The position numbers were made by a program, and so were the translations under genes. From Liolophura sinensis (lineage: Eukaryota; Mollusca; Polyplacophora; Chitonida; Chitonidae), in assembly GCF_032854445.1 (NCBI RefSeq), contig NC_088300.1, forward strand, positions 46,658,984-46,722,983: a stretch of DNA of 64,000 nt. Reading direction: 5' to 3'. The first letter of the stretch is position 1. Every line of letters starts with the position of its first letter. The notes below the pieces were generated by a model. That model was not told the DNA's origin. It ran no database searches and worked only from the letters and a program-made list of their open reading frames with translations. Positions 1 to 14,100 of this stretch are shown in pieces.

Positions 1-476
1 TGACTAATGTAAAGGTCACTGTTGATTGGCTGGTACAGGAGTGACGAGGGGTGCTGCTGTGCCAGTGGGGTCTGAGCCATAGTAGACTGGGTATTATTAG
101 CTGTAGAGAGGCCATGTGACAGCGCTGGCAGTCTGGCTCTCCCAGTTCATAGCCTTCCACACAGCCAGTGCCACATGGTTCTGTTCACAGCAGACTCAAT
201 CCAATCGCTAGACTAGCAACGGCCAACCATAACACTGTCAGTCGTTCAGGGCTCACAGTCGCTAGCACAGCCATCTCGCAGACACCACCAGCCAGCGCTC
301 TTCCAGCAACAGTAGCAAGCTAGCCCATGATCGTGCAGTAATTAAAAAGGACTTGGGGTACGGTGAAGGTAGATTGGGGTGAGAGTGGGCCCCATGGCTG
401 GCTGGCCCAATGAAGAGTTCTGCTGTTAGCTGTTGGTGTACAACCGTGGCTCTCTCTCTCACTGGATCTCCTACTC
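1..476 (+). other. 5' flank and probable 5' UTR of the seven-exon gene
   Basis: This stretch precedes the proposed start codon. An in-frame TGA at 411-413 and no in-frame ATG between it and 477 support the ATG at 477 as the first usable start of that frame. A CT-rich run (about 451-475) lies just before the ATG. I see no clear TATA box, and the transcription start cannot be placed by eye. Further upstream non-coding exons cannot be excluded. Confidence 0.4.
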
Positions 477-582
477 ATGGATTTACTGGCTCTTTCTGTG
501 ATATTGGTGGCATTTTGCTTCCAGTGCACTTGGCAGGAGGTTTCCTCATGGGCTGACAGAGACAGTTGGAACTACCTCTCTT
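477..582 (+). CDS. Exon 1: start codon and signal peptide
   Basis: The exon encodes residues 1-35 plus the first base of codon 36, and ends at a GTAAGT donor (583-588). The peptide starts M-D-L-L-A-L-S-V-I-L-V-A-F, a typical signal-peptide core, followed by a polar segment with W25 and W31. The phase-1 end (T) joins TG at 39721 to make Leu36. It was found because the 39721 exon needs a phase-1 partner carrying a start codon. One caution: bases 511-524 (TTTGCTTCCAG) look like an acceptor inside the exon, so a shorter exon from 525 with an upstream start is possible, but this would discard a good signal peptide. Confidence 0.75.
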
Positions 583-2122
583 GTAAGTACCCCCCAGATT
601 AGGAGCTGTCCCCCTTCCCTCTGTCCCATCCATGTCGCCTCACCTTAGCCATACACCCCCAGGGGTGTGAGGTGCATAGAAGGCTTCAACCAAATATGTT
701 TAAAAATTGTCACCAAATTATCCCAACAGCAAAAGTCTTCGGCTATCTGTGTGCACTGCAAGGGCATTATAACAGCCATCATTGCTATGAATGTCAGTCA
801 GATTAAAGAACCAGGGAAATAGGCTTGAATTAGCAGGGTGTTTAACGCAAACAAGCTTCAGTGGGAATTTTTTTTTTTTTTTTTTTTTTTTTCTTTTTAG
901 CCTTTCAAGATTGATGCAGATGATCGGTGATAAATGTCACGGTGGTAAGAGTAAACCTTTCTCTTACAACCTGCCTCAGGAGCCTTAAGCTTCCTTCCGA
1001 AACAAGATTGATCATTTCACCTCGAGGATGTTACCAACGCACCCTCTCCTGAACAAGCGTTTTCTCCCGGCTTCACAATGCCCATCTCTCCAGTTTAATT
1101 AGTGCTGTTCAGGTCATTGTATGCCGCTGACTCATACAGCAGGTGAATTTACACATAGACCCCTGCAACTGTGCACACTTTAACTCTATACTCTCTACAG
1201 CCAGCCATGCTGTATATCTTTCACTGAACTATCCACTCTCCACATGTAATACTCCAATAATCTGCTTTACTTTTATCGGCTAGCCATTAAATCTCTCCAC
1301 AGACATTTCACACAACTGTTTCTTGAATTTCCTCCTGGACCCTCTAAAACTAGGCTGTTTTTGTTGTATACCTTCTGTCAGCACTGACAATGCAAACCGT
1401 ATGTTAGCTATTTCAGCAGCATCCCAGGCCCTTGGAGGCTACTGTCTACATGTAAGGCCACCATAATCTACTTTACTTTTATTAGCTGGCTAATCTCTCC
1501 CTGGACACAGTATTTAACCATTCCTTGAACATGTCCCCACAGGCGTCTCCCTTCAGTCCCACATAAATAGCCAATTTTCTCGCATCTTTCCCAGGCCAGG
1601 TCGCTTCATCACAAATCTTAATCAAGTTTCGCTCAGCTGTGTTGGATGTTACCTTATCAATAAATATAATTCAACCTTTTTCTGTACTTTCATATGTCAA
1701 CTAGATATAATCAGAATTTATTTCAAGCTTCTTGAAAATGTGTTACACTATCTGTTAAGGGTTAATTCAGTGCAGTCCTTATATCCAGCTGATAGTTTCT
1801 AAGTACTGCACATTTTGCACCGGTTGAATATATATATAGGAATCTCATAGAACATTTTAAAATATGGACATACAATTTCCGTGGCATATTATTTCCACAA
1901 ATAAAAATAAGATATCAGAGATAAATATTATTTCCTAGAAAAGAAAACAAAAATTGAATGAACAGCAAGAATAAAAAAAAACATAACTTTAATCTACATG
2001 TTTATTCAATTCATGTCTCTAGAAATTGCAGATATCTATGAATTGCATTTAGGTGATAATTATTGTTGGGACAAGGAGCCTGGACATGAAAGTCTCCATG
2101 AACTGGCAAACTTAATGAGAAA

Positions 2123-2154
<32 letters not shown>

Positions 2155-5100
2155 ACTTACTTCTTGATTGCTTGAAAGTTAAACCTGCACACATTGCAAC
2201 TTCATGGTTTCTCTGAAGTGATAAGAGTGTATAGCTGCATGCTGCAGGAACAATTTGCAGATGAGTTTAGTTTTCACCTTGATTTCTCTAGAGAATGGAG
2301 ACCAGATATGTAATCCATCAAGGAGTGACTGTTCAGCAGTCAGCCATGAAGCAGGTGTTAATACAGTCATTACTGGATTAACTCAGTGGAACATCCCCAA
2401 AACCACAGAATGGGGCCCATCAATTAGGTGGGTGGTCTCCGCCGGATGTACCCTCCCTCACCGTTTAATTGAGTAAAGCGAAATCACAGGGTGTTTTCTT
2501 ACCTGTAAAGCTCTGCTTGAATAGGATGGGACTGGAGGGAACAGAGATGTGGAAATATTCAAGCCTTTCAGTGGTCAATTCAGTGGGAATCCCCTAAAGA
2601 AGCCCCAAACCCCAGGTCACTTGACTAAATAAATAGCTTAGACCTTAAGTGAACAAAGATTAGAATAAATGAAAAAAGGTTTTAATCCACAGGTGTTATA
2701 TTCCCTAGGTATCAAGTTACCATGAAGATAATAATTACTCCATCATCAGTATGTGCATCAAATACCTATGTAAGTTCTGTGACATATGTACGCATGCACA
2801 GCTATGTGTACATGTATTAGATAGTGAATATGACAACTGTGCACCTGGACAATATTAATTATTTTATAAAATGCATGCCATAAAGAAATGGGGCATGCTG
2901 CGTCAGCTTGAGTGGCCTGAAAAATATACATAATGACACGGAGAACAGATTCAGGGTTATTGCTCTTTCATCTCAATGCATGTATTACCACACATAGATT
3001 TATACAACAAGCTTCAGTTTTGGTTATCTGCAGCCACATGTACAATAGGGGCTATGTCACCCTCAAGTATGTGACCAGACGCAGACCGTAAATGGTCATA
3101 CTGTGTCCAGTGATGACCAGAGCATTACCACTGTCAGATATAACTATCCACTGTGGCCATCATTACATGGGTCAGCTGTAGTGACTGCCTGTGGACATGA
3201 GCTAGATGATGGGAGTTTGTGAACAGATGTTAGGATTCTGGAGGGAATAGAGAGGCAGGAGCACCTCATTCCCAAACCCCAAACCTGCAGCATACAACCC
3301 ATGGCTCAACTCCACTGACAGGCTTCCCGTGTCTTGCCTCTCTCTTCAATCCCCTCAACACCCTCCACCCTGACCCCTAAGGCTTTGACACATGGTCAGC
3401 TGTGTGATGAGCAATCCCACCCTCCCTGTCAGTTCCCAATCTGGATAGTCCACATGCCAATATTGATCTGTTGCAATCATAAATATTGAAGGATTTCAGC
3501 ACAGTATAGACCTACATGCGAAAACCCTTCCAGATTAACTACTAATTGAATTGCCACTCTTACGTCACAAAAATGGGGCCGTAATTTTATTTTTGCTGAA
3601 AGAAACCATTGACCGGCCTTGGGCAAGGGTGTTTCTCATCACCACTGAGGTATCAAATACCAGAATTACTCCTATTTTTGTTGTGTTTTTTTCCTCTCAC
3701 CAGAGTAAAACCGTTAACAATCCACCCAGCTTTCTAGTCCCAGTCAAGGCCTCCTATGTAGCAGGAAGCTATGATCCATGCTCGGCTTGATCATGTGGCT
3801 GGCTTCAAAGGAAAACACCGGGCAATCCGAGAGCGGCAGGATTTAACACAACAATCGCACACAAGACTTCCCTCCAGCGTTAAACTCCCATAACCAATTT
3901 ACGCGCCATATTGTCACCTCTTCTCGAGTACTTACAGAATTAGCAAAAATAACAACCAGTCAGAGGGCCATGTAATAGAATCCCATGGTGAAATACTTGC
4001 AGCATGTAATTAGTGGGCAAGATGCTGAGGGTATGGTTTGGCTGAACCAGGAGCAGTTGTGTGGGTAATGTCCGCAAGTGAAGAGGGGCCCCGGAGGTAA
4101 TGATGTTAAGCTTGACTCCACATGCCATGGGCAGGTATCAGCCTGATGACAGCAGGGCAACCCCCATTCCATTCTCTCAATATCAACCAGAACTACTTCA
4201 GAGCACACTCCCTTAGATCCAACAGCCTGTTCTGGTCATTAACCTCCCACTAGGGTTGGATTACCTGTTGATCTTGCTCCATTAATGACTGCACACCCAC
4301 CCAACATGAACTGCTAATGTTTACATCATTATAGTTCATAGGAGAGAATGCAAAGGGCCTTAAATTAACAAAATGTCATTATGGCCGGGTAAGTGCTTTC
4401 CAAAACCCATGAGCCAATGGCATTTTCCAGCTGTTGATCTTGCAAACCAATTGACCGTTTTAACACCTCACTACTTTTTTTATATTCCTTGTCAGAGGAA
4501 TCAATAGTCTCTGTTTTATAACATTAACTGTGGGAAAACCTCCTATCAAATTTGTTCTCTTGTTGCAATGCAGGCAACCTCTCACTTCAAAACATTAACA
4601 AGTTCTGACTAGTATTATTACACATCCTAACACATAAATCCAATTGAAGTTGCAATGAACTACAAATTTTTCATTTCCATTTACCGGTGGAAGCAAAGAC
4701 AAATTTTTGCCAGCATTCAATCTCCATCAGATAAAGCTGGCAGGTATTAAGCTACACCTGTGCCATGGGATTTATTCAATTCCAAAAACCAACACCCTTA
4801 TCTTATTCTCTTTACAAATTCTGATTTTTATCAAATAATGATGGTCTAAAGACAACACTTAAGCTGTGCTTCATATAAAAAAAACCTATAACATATTATT
4901 GAAGTGCAGTAAATTGCAGCAGTTGATCTGGAATATTTAGATTAATTAATTTATATGAATCCATGAGGAGAATTATTTTCTAATCTCTGTGGAAATGAGG
5001 ATAGATTTTACCACAAATGCGAAGGCATTTTAATCCTGTTTACAGAATTAAATCAGTTATTTTGTATTAAGGTATCAAACAGCAAACCCTGTAATAGTTT

Positions 5101-8100
5101 TGCATAAAGGCTCCCATGCACACAGCCTGGGCTAAGGCAGATATGACAGTCCATCTCAGTCAGTGGAATCAGAGATCAAACGTTAACAGTTAACAGAAGT
5201 AGAAAGGCCGGGGGAGGGTGAGCAGTACGCTGACCATCTCTCTGGACTTGACCATTTCATGCTGTGATGGTCCTCTGATTTCACTGCACAGACTGGACAG
5301 ATTTAGCCTCTGTAATTACAGACCGTGAACTCACAGCTAACCACTGGAAGTGGCCACAGTTGCTTTGGTCTCCAGGAATATAACAGTGATCCACATCTGG
5401 GCACAAGTACACGCACACTCCCTATACCTCAGATTTTAAAAGCACAGCTGTGTACAAAGTTGCTGTTACAGATTGAGGCTGCGTATGCTTCACCATTCTC
5501 CAGCATTTTCAATTTTTGTTCAAATTAACCAGATGCGAATTTCAATTTAACCAACCATTTTTTCAAACTGCTGTTTATTTGTTTTTGGCAGACATTTTTT
5601 TCCCGCAATGCAACCAAAAGGAAGAGCAAAAAATATTTTAATGGACTTGATGAAATAATTACAGGCTCAATGAAAATGTGATTTTAGGGTTGAGAGCGCA
5701 GGACATGTGAGTAGGGTGGGGGTTAGGAAGAGGGGTTGGGTGAGATGTGTGTCAGAGCCCAAAGCCTCATGGCAGATAAACCCGCCCGAGGCCTACACTC
5801 AACAGCACAGAATCAATGTGGTTACGTCCGCTCAGATTCTTCTCCATGCCCTCATTTTTGAGAACTACCTTATTAGATTGTGCACGCTTTCCGACTGAGT
5901 GAATAGCTGCATCTCGGTGAGACACTGTAGTGTATGGGGGAGACCCTATAGGGACTGACCGCTGTGACCAGTGTGTGGAGATGCTGCAGGAGAGAGATGG
6001 GTCAGTCCGTCCAGGGCTGGCTGGTTCTCAGGGTCTTTCTGTCATCTCACAACAATAAACACTATAAAGAGACTCAGGACATAGCTGGCTAGGAATATAA
6101 CCCAAGGATTATAACACAGAAGGCTGTAAGATACACTGACCCTCCACAACCACACACCAACACACATGAAGTAGCGACAAAAAAAAAACGTTCAGTTTCT
6201 CCCTAAGTTTGCAAACATCTTCAGCGGATTCATTTTCTCCTTTATTCAGAGAACCTGCCAAGTCTAGAGTTCGTCGGATAAAAAAAAAATGTCCCCCCCA
6301 AAAAAGAGGAATTGGAAATTAAAATCAAACAGAAGCCTGGCCTGCCTGACATCTCAGATTAGAGTGCAGTTTTTAATGAAGTTGAATCTCTTCTCAAAGA
6401 AATGTTTAATTTGAAATGAAGAGATAAGACACAGCTAATATTTGCATGGACATTTTTCTGGTATGAGGGACTGATACCCAATTTCATGGGTTATAACTGT
6501 ATTACATAAAGATCAAAAAAATAATAAAAGACGGAACAGCCTGTATCAAAGGTTGTTCTCCACGAACACGTCTAATGATGCTCTACAGGATGACACCAGT
6601 AAAACATGCTTAAATTATTTAACAAAAATCACTTATTCCATGCATTAAAAACTTGAGCTTAGGTTACAGAACCATTATCATTTTGTTGTTCTGCCATGTG
6701 AATATTCTTTGTTTTCATGTTTTGTTATTTGTTTCAATTTAAGAATGAAGCTTAATTATTACCCTATAAATAACTCTTCCAAATAGTCCGTGTTGTAGGG
6801 GAGATCAAAAGGATAACAAGAGTAAGGCAGATGTGATCACTACTAGCTAATTTCACAGAAAATGGCGGAGAGATAAGATAAGAGGGCAGACAGAATCTGG
6901 GTTGATGAGGTAGGCAGGTGCCCCTCCTGTGGAGAGATCACTGCCCAGGGACCACAGGTCACCCTGTCTTTGATGTTAACATGCATAGACAGTCCTACAG
7001 ATCACACATCTGCCTACAGAACAATAGCCACAAAAAAACACTCCTTAAAGGCTCCAGAACAAAGCTAGTATTCCCCTCCCCTATCCATCTCTCTGCCAGT
7101 GAGTGCAAGCAGGAGACAGGTCATAAAACTCCTCCCCACCTTTTTCAATCTGCCTCTCAAGCTGTAGGGTGTTAACAGCCTCATTCTTGCTGTAATTAGT
7201 GGCTACTAGCTTCTCAATCAGTGGACTCTATTGTCTATTTGTACACCTCTGTTATAGATTTTATGAGCTTGTTTTCTTGCATTGTCTTTTTTATTTTTTC
7301 AACCAAACAAATTTAACAGAATCTTCAACAATGTTTACATCACGCATGCACAGCATAGAGTTATAAATGTGATGTGTGTCCATACACATGTAGGCTTTAT
7401 TAAAGGTCAGGCATTAGCAAAGCGAATCCAGTAAACCGCATCATTCCATAATTACTCGTTACTCTTGACAATGATGTGAATAGGGATAAACCACTTTCAC
7501 AATGATTCTTCACATTCATCAAGTGTCTTTAGGCCATGTTACAATAACTTTGAATGTCACAGTGTTGGAGACTTGATGACAATAAAACTACCCATGCACA
7601 AGGGCCTTTCACTCTGGGGCTGTTATTATGCATGCCTTTGTTTGGAAAATTTCAGCTTTAATTGATGCTGTTCATAATCTTCATTCTTAAGAACATGGCA
7701 CGTAGTTGGTCTGCAGCTATAATTGCCGCCTGGCAAGGTTGAATTGCATGTCCCTGACTGACTAAGAAGTCATCACGTAGGCTTGGAGCAGAAAGACATT
7801 CAAATATGGTTTAGGAGAACGGCTATCAATGCAGGAGACAGGTTCCTATACTAAAACCTGTCAATGATCAAAGAAAGGATAGCCTATTTATCTGAAGCAT
7901 AATACATGGTGTTTGTTACATCTTGCCGACAGCATGCCTCTGTGTGTGCAGTCCCACATAAGCCACGGCCGCCACTCTCTCGATCGTCCGTGAGCCATTT
8001 TTAACTGGAAGAAAACACGTCAGCGGAAGTGAATTTCCATAGCAACAATGCACCTCTGACTATGCCCCAAAAAATGGTCTTTTTAAAATTCTCACACTTT

Positions 8101-11100
8101 TCGTTTTTACTAAAGAATCCTAGAAAAAATAGAGGTTGAGAATTTGTTTAAACGGTGAAGTTTGGCGATCTTCACTAGCACGTGTTGTGTTCAGAGAGCA
8201 ATCAGGGCTCAAGCGACCTTGATCAGTCAGCCAAGTCATTATTCTTCTACAGTGGATACAGTGTCAACAAAACTAGAAATTAACTGTGCACAGTGAAGTC
8301 CTTAAAAACTGCGGAGCAGCAGTCAAAGGCAATCGTCTGTCCTTTGAACCCCTGTCAAAGAGAGGTGGTTTTAGGCCGTGCAGACAGCTTTGGCTTGAAT
8401 CACTTGTCAGCCTCTGAAGCCAGCTATTTCTCTTATTTGATCATCTCTGCTACAACATTTGGCAAATAACCAGTTTCAGGGTTAAAAAAGAATGGCATGG
8501 GACTTCCCTGGTCAGTCTCACTCTGCTAATTTTATGCTGGTTACCAGCTATGCCATATCTCTGAAAATCTCCAAAACTTTACTTGAAAGAAAATGCTTTT
8601 CACTCTTTGGCTCTCCATTTTTTTTTTTTTTTCTTTCAAAGTGCATGTAGAGACAATCTTCGACACATCTGATAAAAGTTTGATGCCAGCTTGGATGTGA
8701 AAAACACAGCACTGCATTACCTTCCCAGGGACTGAGTTAGGAGAGTGAGGTACTTTATGGAGAGCAGTGTAAATAATATATAAGGAAGTAGGTAGTCTAG
8801 GTAGCCAGGTTATGTGATGAGCCAGCTAAATGGAGGGAAAACGACCAGGGAAAAGCTTTCAGGCTGATTGAGCAGGAAACATTTGTATGGTAGTTTGTCA
8901 CAAAATAACACACAAAGATATGTCCTTGATGGACAGGGCACTGTGGAGATAACCGCAGAGGAAGCTTACAATGGACACTTCTGACCACTTCAGACTCGGG
9001 CTTCCATACAGGAGCCTTGTCAACGAGACACGCTGCGTGCACCGCCAGGTACAAACCAAACCCTAATCACAGTACAGTGCAATCAGCACTGCAGAAAAAC
9101 ATTGCTAAAACATCTACTGAAACAAAGAAATCAATGGCAAAAGATCGCATGTGTGGATTGTTCCCGCAGATTTCCTCCTCCAGATTCACAGGTGATTTAT
9201 AATTAAAGTGATCCCCAATATGCATCAAGGAACAATTGTCCAGCTCTTAAATGGTCAGTAAGTAATGGACAAAGCATCCTGTGGGAGTGCACTGTTAATG
9301 GTTTAATAGCACCAAAAAGGAACTGGTGTACAAATACCACAGTTTTACCACTTTACCACTGAACAATATGCTTTGTATTTATGTACACACTTCATTTTGA
9401 CTCAGTCTAGTGTTATACCTGAAAAGTAATTTCATTTGCCCAGAATTAGCAACGCAATAGATGCTGAATGTGAAAACTATTAGACTAGCAGAAACAAGAG
9501 AAAAAGAGATTAATAACCCAAAAAGGTTTCCCATCCAAGCAAACGTAAACTTTTAAGATAATTCCAAACTATCACATAAAATAAGACATCGGCAATATCT
9601 ACATGTAATATTACCAGAATAATCGTCTCTGGAATACATTTTTTTAACTTCTGCATTAGTTTAAATTCTTTCCACTTACTGTCTTGAATAGCACATTCCT
9701 ATGTCTTGTTCCCATATTTTCCCCATAAGCCCATTTCTCTTTTGACGGATAGAATTGACTAAGGCAGTTGGTATTTATTTTGGTTGTGAACAGGTATTCT
9801 ATGGTCGTCATTAACAGGTATTTTAGCAACATGCTTTCTGGACTAGCAAAAAACCCTCCGACAATTTATTGTAGTGATGAGGGAAATGAGGAAAACAGGG
9901 ATATGTACCAGGTCTTGAGGGTTATCTGTAGGTGTAGAGACGTGATAATTAATGTGGGTGTAATGTTTAGGCTCAGCCGTCAGAGAGCACAGTTTAGAAG
10001 ACTGTTCATCACAGCAGATGATGGCAGGGTACAGGTGTTGAAGCCAGTCTGCCATCAACACTACCCTTCACCCCTTGGCCCAGTCTAACATCATTAAGTC
10101 CTGAAGCATCTTTCCAAAGTCAAGGGCCTGCAAGTATTCAGCTGACAACAATCCTTCACTACAGCTACAACCCTGATACAGCCACTAACGTCTTATTGGG
10201 CAGCATCTGGACTGTCAGAAGAAACCGCTTTTGAAGCCAATGTCGAAGCCAAACAATATACATTTATAGCGCATTAATTTTCCACTTCCTGTCCTAGATC
10301 TTAAAAGATAGACTTGATGCTAAATATACTGTTAAGCCAAGTCTTCAAATGTAAAGCATAAATAACCACTGCAGCAGATGGGAATGAAAGAAAGCATCTT
10401 CATTGTGACCAAAAGGAAAGGTCTCTTTTTTTTCTATCTGAAATGAAGGAGAAAGTCATATTAGCTTGTCAGCTCATAATGTAGTAGATAATCTATGGCA
10501 CAGTACTAATGACACTAATGAAGTGGATAGTTATGACAGTAACTAGCACTCTGTGTAGCCAGCTGATCGGGAAATCTAACCACTGTCAAACTGGAAAATC
10601 GTGTATGGCCAATACATCCAGATCTGTTGTCATGGAATAGCTTTATCCACAAAAACAATGTATATCTTCCCAAGTAGATGTCAGTCTGTATCCTAATAGA
10701 AACTGTCACCCAGGACCTTGATCCCATTTGGTCGACGTCAGAAGCTCCTTTCTCAGCTTCCATGATGATGTCACACACTAAAGACAGCACTATATTACAG
10801 TGGAAACTGATAGATTTTAATATTGAAGATGTTGCACCACTAAGCAACAATGGCTCAAGTTCATGCTTTGCACTAGAACCACTTCACCAGATTAAACAAT
10901 ATACTGCCTTCCCATTCTAGAGCATAACGTTTTGTATTCAGTTCTGTGGTTGTTTCTTGTCCAAAAAAAAACAGAGAATATTAAAAATAATAATACTCCA
11001 TAAATTCGACCACAGACATAGTGCATGTTTTGGCATAATAATGATATATTATCAGATCAGGACAGGCTATCTGATAATGGGTGAGGAGTTTATTTGTACC

Positions 11101-14100
11101 CTAAACTTCAACAATACAGTTTATTCCTCAAACTAATATGAACTATGTTTTCAAATTGTACGACATAATACTTGACTGGTCGAACCTGTTGAGAACTTAC
11201 GGTAATAAAACAACAGTAACATTTTAGAATACATGCTTCTTGTGGTTGACTTGTCACAATAGCAAGACATAAGGATAACAGATAAAAAGACGTTTCTCAC
11301 TGTCTTGCAATTTAGTCTGTCAGGCATTTTATATTATTCTGAAATAAGTACTGTTCAAGTATTCTACAAGAACAGCATTCTAATAACATTCAATGCCATT
11401 ACTGAATTTTGCTCAGCTGCATCAGAAGATTGGCACACTTGCACTGATCATTTCTGCCATCCAAACAGCCTAAGGCTTGTTTCAAATCAAGCAGGTAATT
11501 TTGAAAATCTACACCATAACCTTCAGATTACCATAGCAACAAGGTTGCTGTAATAAGGAGGTAGAATGAGCACTCAGATCAAGTTCGGGCTCAGATGTGA
11601 CCATGTCTAATTATTACCTCTGCCTGTCATTTGCTGCTTAATAATAACAATAAATTTGAGTTATTTTGGCTCCAGATCCATTTATCACAAGGACCCATTT
11701 TTAACCAGTCCCACTTTGGTTTATTCACACCACACCAGAAAAACCTGATAATGCATTAATTAAAATTACAAAGGAGATACAAGTTTTGTTTCAATCCATT
11801 TCCATATGTGGTACCTTGAAAAAGACGAAAACCATCTCATTAAAATAGAAAAAATTGATGAACTGATGACACTTAGCCCCTTTCATTTCTTAGTATTCAA
11901 TAACTGAAAGTATTTCCTGAAATTTTTTTTAAAAGACATGACACAGACCATTAATTCTTATAATACTAGTGAAGTAACTAAAAACTTCACTCATTTCTTC
12001 ATCTGAATATATTCATCATCTTAGTCCTAAACTTTGAAGACGTACTGGAAAATGGCGTTTCTAATATTTTCTTGTCGGTAAAGTTCTAATGATGGTACTT
12101 AATGGAAAGATCTACGCGTCATTACTGTGAGCCACATCCTTTGTGTTCATTTGGCATTTTTATACACCTGGCCTTAGACGTTTTGTGAGCCAAACAAATA
12201 TTTCTCCTGTCTCATATATCACACAAGGTCCAGTGTTTGGTGCTATAAAGCACTCTTTCTCCCAGCAGCTGCCCATAACTAATCACAAGATAACTCAACA
12301 GGGCATGGGTCGTCATTAGTCTAACGCATCCAGTCTCTTCTTAGCTGCAACGGGAACTCAGACAAAATGCAATAAGTCCGTACCGTCTGTTGTATTGTGA
12401 TGGCATTACAAACAACATGCAGTAACAGCATGGAAGTGTGTATCAATGGCGCATGCAGTCAGAATCCTGTGAAAGAAGCGAAAAATTTCTTCAATTAGCA
12501 ATTATTCACATTTCAGCCACCCTCTTCAATCCATAACCAACATATATATATAAGGTCTCTTGGCCATCAACTTAATTCTCTTGCTCATCATTTGGTAGGG
12601 AAATAAATCATTGATCTGCAACAACAAAAAATAGAACTGGCAAATTAGCAATAAACCAAGCTTATCCCCACACCTGTGCCTGTATCTTCAAAATCCCTTT
12701 AAGCCCATGTGAGGCATTAGCCAGCAAATTACATCTACATTGTATAAACAGGAGGAATCAATAGATTTGGGTGTGAACCATTTTTACTCCCGTAGATAAA
12801 TATGGATGTGTCACTGCATCATCAGACGTTGTATCCAGTGGTCAACGATTTTACTGTGAAAGACAAATATCTGGCATCAGTTTGTTTGCTCAAATAGTGA
12901 GTCTTTGATTGGCTGTTCTTGATCAGCCACACTGCCTACAATGTATCTTTTGACCCACTTGTGGCTGTAGGAAAGAACAGCCTTAGTCACTGACTATACA
13001 TCTAGCTGAAGTGTTCTAGTTTTACCATTGGCCATCTGTTGACAGTGTGGCTTCTGGCTTTGCTTCAAAGCCTTAGCACCCAGGAGACATCTCCGTAGCA
13101 TACATAAATATAGGCTTCAAGTAGTCCAGAAGCCTTTAGCTGAGCCACTTGATATATTATGGAGATAGCAGTTGGTGGTATCTAGGAACAGGCCTTAGAC
13201 CTTGAGTGGTGGGGGACCTCTTTAGCACACAGAAGCAGTATGCAATCCATATGGATCATCCAACATCGCACCAATACCTCATTCGCTACTTCTGGAAGAT
13301 GTTTTAATTCAATGACAACATACAATTAGTGGTTTATCACCATGCAGGACCCAGTTTGAAAGTGTTGAAGGCAGGGAGAAACGGGAAGAGTGAGAGTGGG
13401 GGGTGAGGTGGAGAAGAAAGGAAAAAACATTCTGACGCAAATTACTGGTTCTTCCCTGGATTATTCCACAGGGCAAGAGGGCCTGAATAATCCAGCATCT
13501 CTTGTTCTACTTCCAGCCATAAAATTATGCCACTGTGCAATGTGATTATAGCATCAGCAATTATAGATTTTCCTTACTCGGCTCCAACCCAGCAGGCTGC
13601 ATATGTGCAGCCCGCTTTCAATGGCTGCCGCTGGCCGTCAGCTGTCTGTAGGAACATCTACAGCTTCTCCAGAGATAGTTTACGGCACGCCATTGTCTGG
13701 CCTACATTTCCACAAAACACACACCAGAACAAAAGAGGGAGACCAGAAAAAATGGCCATGGTTTCACCACCATGACAAAAAGTGACCCAAATTAGATAGC
13801 AATCATTCTTTAAAGCCCTCTGATTGAATTTGAAAGGAAACTATGTGATTATTACGGCAGTGTTGACTGAGTTGAGCCCGCAGTGAGGCTATCCTCTTCT
13901 GCTCTGGCCTCTTAACTGCAATGATAAACTACTATGGTTACATGATCTTGCCAAGCAAGATGGCTGAAACTGCTTCTGAGGTGTAAACTTTAATTACAAT
14001 AATCTAATTACATTAATTACATCCATTCCGCAAAGAAAAGACAATCAGCTTTGCACTCTGGTGGCAGATCATGGAGAAACAAAAGCCTGAATAGCCAATT

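Noticed and set aside
901-944. Possible cassette exon after the T25 tract (TTTTTAG acceptor, GTAAGAG donor)
   Set aside because: The 44-nt length is not a multiple of three and, in the phase required by exon 1, it meets a TGA after four codons. It could only be a poison exon; nothing else supports it.
3010-3045. Similarity to the miR-9 mature sequence (TTTGGTTATCT followed by GCAGC)
   Set aside because: The match is partial and I could not find a complementary arm nearby to form a precursor hairpin.
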